The position numbers were made by a program, and so were the translations under genes. Shown in pieces: positions 51,001 through 62,774 of a stretch of 64,000 nt of DNA. The stretch lies in assembly GCA_963573385.1 (NCBI GenBank), contig CAUYLG010017828.1, positions 1-64,000 of the forward strand. Reading direction: 5' to 3'. The first letter of the stretch is position 1, and the number at the start of each line of letters is the position of its first letter. Source of the stretch: Cacajao melanocephalus. Taxonomy: Eukaryota; Chordata; Mammalia; Primates; Pitheciidae. The notes under the pieces were generated by a model. That model saw nothing but the letters and a program-made list of their open reading frames with translations. It had not been told where the DNA came from and did no database searches.

Positions 51001-51420
51001 TTGTTTGACCTTGCACATTATGCATATGCTGTTTATTTTTACTTACTTTTAGTATAATACTTTACCGTGGCAATAAAGTGGTTTATTTATGGTTTCTAAA
51101 ATAACATTATTTCATGGACTATGACAAAGATTCATGAAGGGTATAAGTCACTAATAGCCATTGTGGGGAGAAAACAAACAAATTCTATTAAATGGCTTTT
51201 TTAAAATAAAATATTTCAAGTGTGTAAAATCTATAAATTAGTCTTTTGTAGTCTTTGAAACTAATCTCAGAAATACATATTCCATGTGTATTATGTGAAT
51301 AAATGGTGACAGATGTGGTTTTAATTTCGTTCTCTCATATTTACTGTAAACTGGATGATCACAAAATTTTCATGGCAAAATTGTACTATATTATACTATT
51401 TTACAGTATTTTATCTTATT
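48005..51420. other. 3.4 kb without recognisable repeats or genes
   Basis: This is the longest stretch in which I see no repeat family. Frames present, such as 48,076-48,306 and 49,351-49,629 (92 codons), lack known motifs. There is a T10 run near 50,367 and a G6 run near 50,742. It may be old unique sequence. Conservation cannot be judged from this window. Confidence 0.55.
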
Positions 51421-51437
51421 TATTTAGTCCCAGATAC

Positions 51438-51573
51438 TTTTTTTTTTTTTTTTTTTTAAAGACGGGGTTTCACCATGTTGGTCAGGCTGGTCTTGAACTC
51501 CTGACCTCAGATGATCCGCCCACCTTGGCCTCCAAAGTGCTTGGATTACAGGTGTGAGCCACCGCGTCCAGCC
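51438..51573 (-). mobile_element. half-length Alu (left arm with A-tail), antisense
   Basis: A poly-T run of about 20 is followed directly by 'aagacggggtttcaccatgt' and the antisense left arm to GTCCAGCC. No right arm is present. TAGTCCCAGATAC occurs exactly at 51,425-51,437 and 51,574-51,586, so this is one retroposition event of a left-arm RNA with a tail, not a later deletion. Confidence 0.95.
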
Positions 51574-51589
51574 TAGTCCCAGATACCTC

Positions 51590-52380
51590 TAATCATAAAT
51601 CTTCATGATCTTCAGTAGAAGAGAAATAATGAATACAAGATCTATTAAAGAAAAGTGGAGAAGTACTAAGAAAGTGAAAGAAGAATGCAGAAAGAAAAAT
51701 TATTGATGGCAAAGGGCTCTTTGCCAGGTTTCCAGATATTAAACATATATCTATATATCTTATTCTTATTTTAATACTTCCAAATTATTAAATTTATCTA
51801 CTCACGTAACTTAACATCTGCGCATTAAGGAGCACTTATTTCCTTAATTTTGATGAATCTCCATAGTGCTTGAAGATCCTAAGTGGTGGTAGATGAAAAT
51901 GGGTTTCATGGTCAAGTATATTTGGGGAATAACAGGCCATAAAGGATTGTTCATAGCAGAACTTCTTGCCCTTTAATATCTTCTTCAGAACTTTATTCTT
52001 GAACTTAATTTTTTTCTGGCATAAGGGTTACTAAGGAAAATATAATATGTAATATTAAACATTTGGCAAGCATTTCAGTAATTTTAACTAAAAATTTTTA
52101 TATTAAAGTATCTGGATAAGTGAAGGAAAAATTGTCAGTTTGCTTTTTATCTTCTATTTTGTAATCTTAGAATTACAGGGTAATGAGATGTAAAATGTAT
52201 TATTAATAGATAAGGTGATTGTAGTAGCTATATAAGTTAAAATGGCATGTTTGAAAGCCACTGGGAGTGTACATTACACTAGGAGTATAGGCAACGACTA
52301 CATGAAAGATTTGTAATAAAATAGTGACTGAGTAAAGATGTTGATAATGCTCACAAGTTTCCACTCATTAAAGTTACTTC
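51590..52380. other. no gene seen
   Basis: Unassigned AT-rich sequence. Confidence 0.5.
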
Positions 52381-52382
52381 TA

Positions 52383-52434
52383 AGAACCTAGCATGGTGTT
52401 AGTCACAAAGTAGGCATTCAGTAAATGTTTATTT
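52383..52434 (+). repeat. MIR/L2 3'-end fragment, sense
   Basis: 'gaacctagcatggtgttagt' followed by 'aaagtaggcattcagtaaat' is the terminal end of MIR/L2. An Alu inserted at its right edge. Confidence 0.7.
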
Positions 52435-52435
52435 A

Positions 52436-52725
52436 GGCTGGGCACGGTGCTCACACCTGTAATCCTAGTACTTTGGGAGGCCGAGGCGGGTGGATCACCT
52501 AAGGTCAAGAGTTCGAGACCAGCCTGGCCAACAGAGCGAAACCCTGTCTCTACTAAAAATATAAAAATTAGCTGGGCTTGGTGGTGAGCACCTGTAAACC
52601 CAGCTACTCAAGAGGCTGAGACAGGAGAATAGCTTGAACCCAGGAGTAGGAGATTGCAGTGAGCCGAGATTGTACCAGTGCACTCTAGCCTGGGCAACAG
52701 AGCAAAAACTCTGTCTCAAAAAGAA
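52436..52725 (+). mobile_element. Alu, sense, AluS-like
   Basis: Full dimer ending CTCTGTCTCAAAAAGAAAA. AAATGTTTAT occurs at 52,423-52,432 and 52,726-52,735, a ten-base target-site duplication. Confidence 0.97.
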
Positions 52726-52739
52726 AAATGTTTATCTTT

Positions 52740-53280
52740 TCACTTTAATTTAAACCTTCTGCCTCTTCATTGAAACACATCATAATCATGGAGGTAGAAC
52801 ACCTATTGTCTGCGCCACTGGCCCACCCACCTACTTCAGTGAACTTTTTCTTAAATTGTATTTTGAAAAATTGATCATTGGATTCAGTTTTCAGCTAAGC
52901 TTTCGTTTTTTGGCATTCCTGTGAAATTTGAAACCTGATTTAAATAGCAGTTTTCTTTGCTTTAACTTAATGACTGTACATGTTCTGAAATCCTTGTTTA
53001 TGCTAAAAAGAGAGAATACATAGATCTAGGAGCAAGACCTCCTATTCTTAGCTACTTAAAAACCTAAGATGGTCTGGTTACTTGACCCAGGATATTCTGC
53101 AGATTGAATGTTAGCCTCAAATATTTGATATCAATATGATTGTCCCTGAGAATGGAGATAGACTTGAGTTTCCATTAAGCTTAGTATAGAATTGATATTT
53201 TTGTGGTTTAGTAGCCATATTTATCTCAAAATAAAGTACTAGAAATTGAATATGCAGTTTATACAGAAATAATGAAAAAT
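52740..53280. other. no gene seen
   Basis: Unassigned sequence up to the mariner element. Confidence 0.5.
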
Positions 53281-53281
53281 A

Positions 53282-54562
53282 TGAGGGGACTTCAAAAATC
53301 TATGGAAAATGCATATTATGATAAAATTGTGCATGTACATGAATTTCATAAATTTTTTTTACACCAAAATGAAGTTGTACTAACATGTTATAGCATGTCC
53401 GAACAGGATCTAGTTTAGGCACTAAGAAGGATAAGATACCAGTTTGAAAAGAACTCCTATCAGAGCAAAATGAATTCTGCTAAAACTGAAGCAAGAATAA
53501 ATGTCAAATTTATGATGAAGCTTGGGTGGAAGGATGGTAAAATCCTTGATGATTCACAAAAAGTTTATGGGACAACATTCCAAAGAAATCAGCAGTTTAC
53601 ATATGGATACCTCATTTTAGGAAGGGACAGGACAATGTTAAAGATGAAGTTTGCAGTACCAAACCATCCATATCAATTTTCAAGGAAAAAATAAATCTTG
53701 TTCATTCCCTAATTGAAGACTGACAGTTAACAGCAGAAATAGGAGCCACCATCATAGACAGCTCGACTGGTTCAGCATACACAAATCTGACTAAAAAATT
53801 AGTTGAGCAAATTTTCCACTCAGTGAGTTCCAAAACTCTTGCACCCAGATGAGCTTCAGAGAAGAGCAGAGCTGCCAGTGGAAATTTTAAACAAGTGGGA
53901 TCAAAATCCTGAAGCATTTCTTTGAAGAATTCTAACAGGAGATGAAATACGGCTTTACCAGTATGGTCCTAAAAACAAAGTACAATCAAAGCAATGGCTA
54001 CCAAGAGGTGGGAGTGGTTCAGTCAAAGCAAAAGTGAACTGGTCAAGAGTAAAGGTCACAGCAACAATTTTGGAAGATGCTCAAGGCATTTTGCTTGTTG
54101 ACTTTCTTATTAACATCTGCTTATTATGAGAATGTTTTGAGAAAGTCAAAGCTTTGGTAGAAATATGTCTGGGAAATGTATCTGGGAAATCATCTCCAGA
54201 GAGTTCTTCTCTACCACAACAATGCTTTTGCTCATTCCTTTCATCAATGAAGGGAATTTTGTGAGAGTTTCTATGGGAGATCATGAGGCATCCATCTTAT
54301 CATCCTGATTTGGTTCCTTCTGACTTGTTTCCTAATGTTAAAAAATCTTAAAGGATGCCCATTTTTATTCAGTTAATAATGTGAAAAAGACTACATCGAC
54401 ATGGTTCAATTCTCAGGGCTCTCAGTTATTTAGGGGTGGACTAAATGGCTGGTATTCTCATTTACAAAAGTGTTGCAACCCTAATGGAATCTATCTTAAG
54501 GATCAGTTTGTAATTTTTATCTTTTAAATCCATTTTTCCACAGACTTTTTGAAGTCTCCTCA
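53282..54562 (+). mobile_element. Hsmar2-type mariner, near full length (1281 bp)
   Basis: Terminal inverted repeats are visible at both ends. The left end begins TGAGGGGACTTCAAAAATCT, and the reverse complement of the right end begins TGAGGAGACTTCAAAAAGTC. A TA dinucleotide precedes the left end (53,280-53,281), and the right flank has lost its TA. Length and sequence fit Hsmar2, a mariner active in early primates. The element is inactive (see transposase entry). Confidence 0.93.
53470..54425 (+). pseudogene. mariner (Hsmar2-type) transposase, degraded
   Basis: The intact 5' frame runs from the Met at 53,470 to a stop at 53,692 (74 codons) and covers part of the DNA-binding region. Further stops follow, then the same frame gives ILTGDEIRLY, with the first catalytic Asp at 53,941. 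The second motif reads HNNAFAH where mariners have HDNA, so the catalytic Asp is Asn (codon 54,218-54,220). The third, PDLVPSD, keeps its Asp at 54,322. The spacing between the second and third sites is 104 nt, one short of the 105 expected for D34D, so a frameshift separates them. It cannot make an active enzyme. Confidence 0.88.
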
Positions 54563-55515
54563 GAAGGTCTTAGTAAAATGCGACAAATATTCAGAGATTT
54601 TTATTTCTGACATTTTAAAAATTGTAAGTCAGAAATCTACTTTGTAAAGGTAAAAAAAACTCTTAAGTGCAGAACAGAGGACATGTGACTTATTAATATA
54701 AATGGAACTTCTGCCTCTAGCTGTCATTTAGCATGAATGGTTTACAGTGAAAGAGGTTCTGGATTTTAGCAGTTGGGACCTTTTCCCATTCTTGATGTCT
54801 GGTGTACAGCTTGTCTGCTGTCCAGCACACGTCTTTTGGTTATTTTCCATTTCAGATAAGCAATGATTTTTTTTTTTGTCAGAAAGGTATGTTTCTGATA
54901 TATGCATAAATTTTTTGGAGCTATACATTTTCCTTGAGAATAAATATCTGAATTATAGTTTAACTCAATAAGAAAGTATGATTTTTAAGTATATCAGAAA
55001 CATATTTTCCCTTTGAGGACAAGTTGTCAGAAGCAGGAAAGGAAGAAGTACAGCAGTTAATATCTAGCCAGCAAAATTTAGCTGGGAGATGGATTACTAA
55101 GGTTAATAAGAAGTAGAAATTATAGAACAAAGGATGTGAATGTTGGGAGACTTAATCAGTATATGTGTTTCCTGGTTGTTCAGAGACATTGTCTTTTTCA
55201 CTGCCTTTTCTCCACTTTCTAAAGAGTATAAGGAAGCAATTTTTTTTCATATTTGAAGAGTTGATCTGTTTATAAATTTTAACAAGGACATTCGATAGAG
55301 CTACTGTTGTAAATCTGGACATTGAAACTTAGCAATGTTTTTTAAGGTTTACGGAGGTGTTGTCTAGGGTTTATGGAAGAATATTACATTATACCCTTTT
55401 TCTTTTTTAAAAATACTTAAAAACTATGAAATAATTATTGTAAAAATACTACAGATACACCAAAGATATGAACAAGATAGAGAGTTGCCCCTACATTTTT
55501 TTCTTGGGTTTTATA
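54563..55515. other. no gene seen
   Basis: Unassigned AT-rich sequence. Confidence 0.5.
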
Positions 55516-55519
55516 AGAC

Positions 55520-55960
55520 ATACCATGTCCCCACCAAGGTGAATAGTGTCCTCCCACCTCAGGGTGTGTACTGATAATATTCTGATCCTAGAACCTGTGA
55601 AGGTTACTTTCTGTGGCAAAGACTTAGTAGATGTGTTGAGGACCTTGAGAATGAGGTTTTCCTTGATCTTGGTGAGGAGAGCAGTGGCAAATGCAATCAC
55701 AAGTGTCCTTATAAGGGGAAGTGGGCAAAGGGACATTTCAGAGAGCGGTGTGACTCCTGAGGCAGAGATGGAGTGATGGGACCACAAGCCAAGGCATGCC
55801 AGTAGACATCAGAAGCTGGAAGAGGCGAAGAACTGATTTTCCTTTACAGCCTATGGAATCTCTCTCAACGTCTTAATTTCTGCCTATTAAAACTGATTTT
55901 TGCCTGATTTGTGGCCTTTAGAGCTGACAAAAAATAAATTTCTATTGTTTTAAGTCAGTA
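55520..55960 (+). mobile_element. MLT1-like MaLR LTR, sense
   Basis: 'attctgatcctagaacctgt', 'atgcaatcacaagtgtcctt', 'gggaccacaagccaaggcat' and 'ctgacaaaaaataaatttct' then ATTGTTTTAAGTC follow an MLT1-class LTR through its polyadenylation region. The 5' boundary is approximate. Facing frames at 55,491-55,787 (minus) and 55,546-55,776 (plus) are accidental. Confidence 0.78.
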
Positions 55961-56079
55961 GAAGATATCAAAAGACCTAGTTACAAAAAATTGATTTTAA
56001 ACATCTTAATTGGCTTATATTTGCAATTCTAGACTCAGGTAAGACCTCATCCTATAAAACAGAATGAGTATTGTGATGA

Positions 56080-56412
56080 GCTGAGCAGAGGAGGTTGGTT
56101 TTAGTGACAGAAAACAGCCGAAGAAAGCTAAAGCAGAGAACAAAAAGCAGATCAGTTGTTTCAAAGTTACTTTCCTTGTAAAGTTTAAAGCAGGAGGTAC
56201 TGCCTTATCATGCCAGCTAAAATTGGCCTGTTCAGGGATTTGGCTATTATCTCCATTTCTCTCCTGATTTCTTGGAAGGTCAGATAAACAACTTAGTTTT
56301 GGCTTGGTGGTATGAACTTCAGCATGAGTAACTCCATTTTAGTTTGGTCTGTTGAGCCTAATGCAGGAGCTCAGTCCAGACCAATGACCTTCTATAAATT
56401 TTAATTAACGGA
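56080..56412 (+). repeat. LTR-like sequence, family unresolved
   Basis: 'gatttcttggaaggtcagat', 'gaacttcagcatgagtaact' and 'agcctaatgcaggagctcag' resemble an old LTR I have met repeatedly but cannot name. The sequence between 55,960 and 56,080 is unassigned. Confidence 0.35.
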
Positions 56413-56417
56413 GGCGT

Positions 56418-56470
56418 GTGTTAGTTTCCTGTGACTACTGTAACAAATTACCACAGTGTTGGTGACTTTG
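56418..56470 (-). repeat. short MaLR-type LTR end, antisense
   Basis: 'gttagtttcctgtgactact' with 'gtaacaaattaccacag' is the antisense terminus of an MLT1-class LTR. Only about 50 bp remains. Confidence 0.55.
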
Positions 56471-56474
56471 ATAA

Positions 56475-56990
56475 TTTAGTCATATCTGCTAAGTCTGTCA
56501 CAGTTGGGATCACGTGGAATATACAATTTTATAATTCTGCTTTTCACCTGACTTCATTTAAAAATTTTTTTAAAATAATTTTGTTATAAAAAGTGATGTA
56601 CTCTTATTGTAGAAAATGTTTACAAATGGACAAGTAAAAAGGAGAAAAGTCATTCATGAGCCTGCTATTTTAATGTCGGTACTTTGGTGGCTCTTGATTT
56701 CTATGTATTAAGCTTTAATCTGATGCTGTTGAATAATGGCCACTTTGAGGACAAATGACTTTTTCATATCTCTTTTTTTCTAATTTTCTAATGTCTATTA
56801 GTTTTAATTTTCTAAAAGTCTTCTTAGGCTTTTGGTCATTTTCTTCTTAGGTTTCTTTTAAGGCACTAGAGTTATTGAGTAATGAGTCAGAGGAAGTAAT
56901 TAAAACTCAGTCATGTTGGGTTTAGGTAAATAGAGAAATCAGTGATTTTATGCTTCTTTCTGTTACAAGGATTAAAAGATCTTAAGCATG
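56475..56990. other. no gene seen
   Basis: Unassigned. The patch at 56,570-56,700 loosely resembles an old L1 3' region. Confidence 0.45.
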
Positions 56991-56993
56991 GTT

Positions 56994-57287
<294 letters not shown>

Positions 57288-57352
57288 TACACACACACAT
57301 ATATATCTATATCTATATCTATCTCTATCTATATAGATAGAGATAGATATCT
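57288..57352. repeat. (CA)n-(TATC)n-(TAGA)n microsatellite with palindrome
   Basis: The Alu tail is followed by (CA)n, (TA)n, (TATC)n and then its complement (GATA)n. Bases 57,315-57,350 form a perfect palindrome of 36 bp centred between 57,332 and 57,333, with no spacer. Confidence 0.97.
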
Positions 57353-57356
57353 GTTA

Positions 57357-57743
<387 letters not shown>

Positions 57744-57794
57744 TTAATCTTAAATATTTATAATTTTTGAAATGTTGCATGACCAGTATGTTCA

Positions 57795-57990
57795 TAAATT
57801 CATCAAACATATCCTCACAGCATCTACAGAGAAGATATTATTCCCATTTCAGAAAGAAGAAAACATGGCGAGAGTGGGTTTTTTTTTGTTTTTCTTTTTA
57901 ACTTCAAGTTTACAGTGACTGTAAGTGGCAGAGTCAGAATTTAAGGCCAGATCTGTGTAACTCCAAAATTCTTAATCTCTAAATTGAAGA
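57795..57990 (-). repeat. MIR, antisense
   Basis: 'catcaaacatatcctcacag', 'ttattcccatttcagaaaga' and 'gtaagtggcagagtcagaat' follow the antisense MIR core. A T-rich patch (about 57,878-57,900) interrupts it. Confidence 0.78.
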
Positions 57991-57999
57991 ATTGTTTTC

Positions 58000-58240
58000 A
58001 GTCTTGTTCCAGTACCTATACTAGATTTCCAGGAACTTCAGACAACTTCCAGTCTACCACATAGGGGAAATAGGGTCTATAAAAAGATCATTTATGTCAG
58101 ATAGTGAAATAAACATGGGATCATTTACACATTCCAGACCCAGGTGACCTAAATCTTCAAAGGTGGTGACTGATCCCTCTGGAGCAGGTGCCGTGTACAG
58201 TGAGAGAAGTATGTGTATTGTGTGCAGTGGCATGGATAGG
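58000..58240. other. no gene seen
   Basis: Unassigned. The 68-codon minus frame at 58,054-58,260 shows no known domain. Confidence 0.5.
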
Positions 58241-58244
58241 GAAT

Positions 58245-59790
58245 GATTTCTTCTGGCCAAAGATATGAGTGTGGGTGGCCTTTCAGAGCAGAATTATGTC
58301 TGTTGGGTTTTGAAGGATGAGTAAGCATTTACTAAGCATGGTTTCTTTGGAAAAAAAAAATTGCTAAGCAGAAAAGCAGGGATGCATGGCACTCTAGACA
58401 AAAGTGAACAGCAAGACCAAAAGATTGTAGATGTCTTCAGGGAACAGGTCATTCGGTGCTGCTAGAGTATTCAGTGTGAGGTGCTTGGAGGGCAGGGAGC
58501 ACAGACAGTTGAGGAAGGCAGATCTGAAAAGCCTTGTGTGCCATGCTAAGGAGCATAGACAACCCTTTAGGCTTTGGTGAGGGTCATTTTAAGGGTTTCA
58601 GTAGGAGGACAGAACAGAACAAACCACATATTAGATAAACTTGCAGCAGTGTGGAGGATAAATTGGAGGAGGAGATTGGGCATAGATTCCTTAATGTTTG
58701 AAATAGTACAGTTGAAAATGGGACAAGGATTTTAAACTGTGGCAGCAGAAATAAGAATAACACGTAGGTTAAGGAGATAGAATGTTAGGTTTGATGAACT
58801 GGGATGGCAGGTAGCAAATATAAGAGGGGGAACTGTTCTCTCTGGCATTTGAATTGTGTTTGAGACAAGAATTTTCAGGGGGAAAACAGGTTTAACTGGG
58901 AATAAAGATAGGACATTTTAAGTTTGAAATACAGATAGGATATTCCTTTTGTTGAGAAGCAAAAATTGGATATAGGGCTCTACACAACATAATAATGATA
59001 ATGATAATACTAATATTATTAGAGCAGTATATTTAGAATGTATAGGTTTAGTTAAAACATCAGTATTGTTATTGAATGATAAGAAGATTAATAAGGAATG
59101 GGTTAAACCACTTAAGGATGGAGTGTGTAAAATGAAGGAGGATTGGAGGTAGAACCTTGAAGGAAACAAGTGTCTAGCTGTTGGCGAAGGAATTTATAAA
59201 TCAGCAGAGCGGACCTGGCAGAAGTGATTAGCATAAAAGAACCAGACGACTGAGATTAGGAAAACCAGGAGAGGGGACCGTTAACTGTCTCAAGTGCTAC
59301 ACATTAGCCCTGTGAGGTGAAGACCAAGAAGCACCCTTTGACTTTGTTAGTTAAGGAGACATCAGTGACCTTTGCTGGGGTGGTAGGGAGAATAGAATTA
59401 AGATTACCGTTAATGGAAGAGGGAAGGACCTGGGAGGGAGTGGGAAGTGCAAATAGCCATTTTGACCTAGTTTTTTGACTGAGAAGGAAAAGAGAAATTT
59501 AACAACATCACAGAATGGGAGTGACTAAAGTGTGTTTTTCAGCTGGCAGTAGGAGCCAGTAGAGAGAGAAGGTTGAAAATGGAGGGAAGAGAAGAACCAA
59601 TTGTTAGGACAAGGTACCAGGAAAGTTGGGAAGAAAACAGATCCAGAGATATATGATGGAGGGTTGGTTTAACTACCCTAAGATTTGAGGGCAATAAATA
59701 TTTGCCTGGGGCATGGGAGTGATTAGGAGGGTGGCTTAAGGAGAGTGACAAAAATTTTAGAATAGCTGCTAAAGGGAGAATGAAAGCAAA
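58245..59790 (-). repeat. L2 remnant, antisense, about 1.5 kb
   Basis: The antisense order runs from the 3' half ('gttgggttttgaaggatgag', 'agccttgtgtgccatgctaa') into ORF2 ('aaaaccaggagaggggaccg', then 'tgacctttgctggggtggta' and 'gaaggttgaaaatggaggga'). The ORF2 part encodes degenerate reverse-transcriptase-domain sequence on the minus strand, with no long frame. It is among the longest L2 pieces in the window. A short AATAATGAT-type patch lies at 58,988-59,020. Confidence 0.85.
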
Positions 59791-59799
59791 TGAAAGGAT

Positions 59800-61105
59800 T
59801 GTCTGCCAGATAGTGCTAAGAGCCCATCTGAAAGTGAAAACCAGGAATTGTTCATCACATCAATCAATATGCATGGGTAGATGCTGCCTTTCGTTTGAAA
59901 GCAGCATATTTCCTTTTTTTTTTATTGCTCTAAAATGTATCTGCTTACTAAAAGCTATTTCTTCTTTTGCAATACTTGGAACTTCCCAGTCAGTTTAAGC
60001 TTGTTTAGGTTAGCCAGCTAGCCAAAGGGTTTTTTTTTTTTAATGTAAGATATAAAAACATGTTATGAGTTACAAATAATACAGAAGCCGTAATAGAATC
60101 CAGATGCTGAGTAACTATTTATTGAGTGTTTAGTGCTTTCTAGCATGCAGAAATGGCCAAAGAAATATGGCCTCTGACATGTTAATGGCAAACATTTTAT
60201 CCTTGTATGTGGAGGTGAGGGGCGGCACATATAGTAGTTTGGATAACAGCATCCCCTCCCACTTCAAGTTATGCTTTTTAAAAATTTTAAAACATTCTTA
60301 TATTTGAAATCATATAATCATATTCTTTTGAGAATACATCATAAAATGAGCCATATAAAGAACCCTATTCTACTCTCTGAGACCCCTTTAAAAGTTTTAG
60401 CAGTTTTATATTTAGTCTTAAGTAATTCAGCAAGTTAAAAAAAATTGTCCTAGCCAATATGAGCTGTAATAGGCACTCAGTAATTGCCAACATGGTAAAT
60501 ATCAGTTGCTTGAAGAAGCACTGACTTTTGGCTTTCTGAATTAATTTTTATCTCCAAAGGTAAAATGATAATTTAACAATAAGTTGACCCCCGACTTATA
60601 AGTAAGATGTATTAGAGAAGGTTGTATAATGTTGAGTATGAATTACATTTATTTTTACTGTTTTTTTTCTGGAAAACTTAAAAGATAAATATAAACAATA
60701 AAATATACCTAAGTTTAGAAGTAAAGAAAATCACGAAATGCAAACTTGCTAAACATAGAAGTCAATAACATTGCTGTAGTTGAACTTCAGTTTTAGCTTC
60801 GTTTCCCGTTGTAAAAGGGAAATACAAGTTACCATGCTGTCAGGAAGAAGAGGCACTTTGGTTTATCCAGAGAGACAGTTTTTCCTTGAATAGAATTTCT
60901 TGTGCGGGTTTTTATTTAGGAACACTGGGTGGTATAATAGACAATTTGCTGCACAAAATTTTTGCAGCAAAATAGGCAGGCTCCTTTGGTTTTTTATTAC
61001 AGCTGTCTTTGAAAAAAATCTAAGAGAATAACATTGGACACATCTTAGTATAGGTGATTTCTTAGAGGTCCTAAACTAATGTTACCTTCTAGTAGTTAAA
61101 TGTTC
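59800..61105. other. no gene seen
   Basis: Unassigned AT-rich sequence, with T10-12 runs near 59,912 and 60,030. Confidence 0.5.
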
Positions 61106-61109
61106 TATT

Positions 61110-61885
<776 letters not shown>

Positions 61886-61889
61886 TTTA

Positions 61890-62035
61890 GTCATCCAACA
61901 AATATTTTACTCTGTGCTCTATAAATACCTACTATATGTTAAGCATTATTCTATATGCCAGGGAAATGGGTGATATTATAGTAAACAAGAGAATTAGGCT
62001 TGTGGAATGCAGTTTACTCCCAGGAAGGGAAAGAT
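61890..62035 (-). repeat. L2 3' end, antisense
   Basis: 'cctactatatgttaagcatt', 'atatgccagggaaatgggtg' and 'tgatattatagtaaacaaga' follow the antisense L2 terminus. Confidence 0.65.
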
Positions 62036-62137
62036 TAACTAAAGCAGTATATTATTCAGAATTGCATAATATATTTAGGCACCAAGGAGTTAATGGAAAG
62101 GCTAAATATGTACGGAATGATCTATGTGATATGTGAG

Positions 62138-62215
62138 GAGGTTGGCATATGGCCTAGCACATAAGTGCTCAGTAAATTTTAATTGTGCCAGTTGCTTTTG
62201 TTGCTATCATTATGC
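62138..62215 (+). repeat. MIR/L2 3' end, sense
   Basis: 'atatggcctagcacataagt' and 'gctcagtaaattttaattgt' give the terminal pattern. Confidence 0.7.
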
Positions 62216-62293
62216 CAATTGTGGGATAAGGTAAGGATGTAAATCAGAATTAAAATGTTTAACAGGTATAAATAAAAATACAGCACATGAGGG

Positions 62294-62324
62294 AAGTTGG
62301 AAAATTAGTCCAAGTTGGAAAATT
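62294..62324. repeat. 18-bp-period duplication
   Basis: AAGTTGGAAAATT occurs exactly at 62,294-62,306 and 62,312-62,324. Confidence 0.9.
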
Positions 62325-62329
62325 CTCCC

Positions 62330-62605
62330 TGGGTCAGAGCTAAGGAGAATTCAGTGCTGTGGAAGCCAACAATGTAAAGATTTCCAGTCATCAAAAGCTG
62401 TGTAGACATCAACAGTATGAGAAAGAAGCAGAGACCATTAATGTGGCAATGATGAGAATATCAATTGACCTTTAAGAAAGCAGTTTCAGTAGCATGATTG
62501 GTGTGGACTCTCTGGAGGAGTTTGGCAGAAGGAGAAAGATGAAAGAGCTGAGAGAAGTGTGCTTCTTAAATTTGAGGATTTACACAATATTTACAAGCTT
62601 TCGGA
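62330..62605 (-). repeat. L2 ORF2-derived remnant, antisense
   Basis: 'aaagcagtttcagtagcatg' followed by 'gattggtgtggactctctgg' and 'aaagagctgagagaagtgtg' loosely follows antisense L2 ORF2, in register with the copy at 58.2-59.8 kb. Confidence 0.5.
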
Positions 62606-62616
62606 ATAGTTAAATG

Positions 62617-62771
62617 GATTACATTAACTTTCTATTGGTGCGTAACAAACCATCCCAAAATAATAGTGTGTAAAACAGTGATAAACATTTCTGTGGCAGG
62701 AAATTGCTACAGTTTAGCTGGATGACTGGCTTGAGATTGTTGGATACCATCATGGGGGCTGGCTACCACAG
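62617..62771 (-). repeat. MaLR-type LTR-like element, antisense, internally deleted
   Basis: It begins 'acattaactttctattggtg' and 'cgtaacaaaccatcccaaaa', and ends 'ccatcatgggggctggctac' plus CACA, which are the two ends of the same type of LTR as at 36.06-36.55 kb. Most of the interior is missing. Confidence 0.6.
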
Positions 62772-62774
62772 GTG

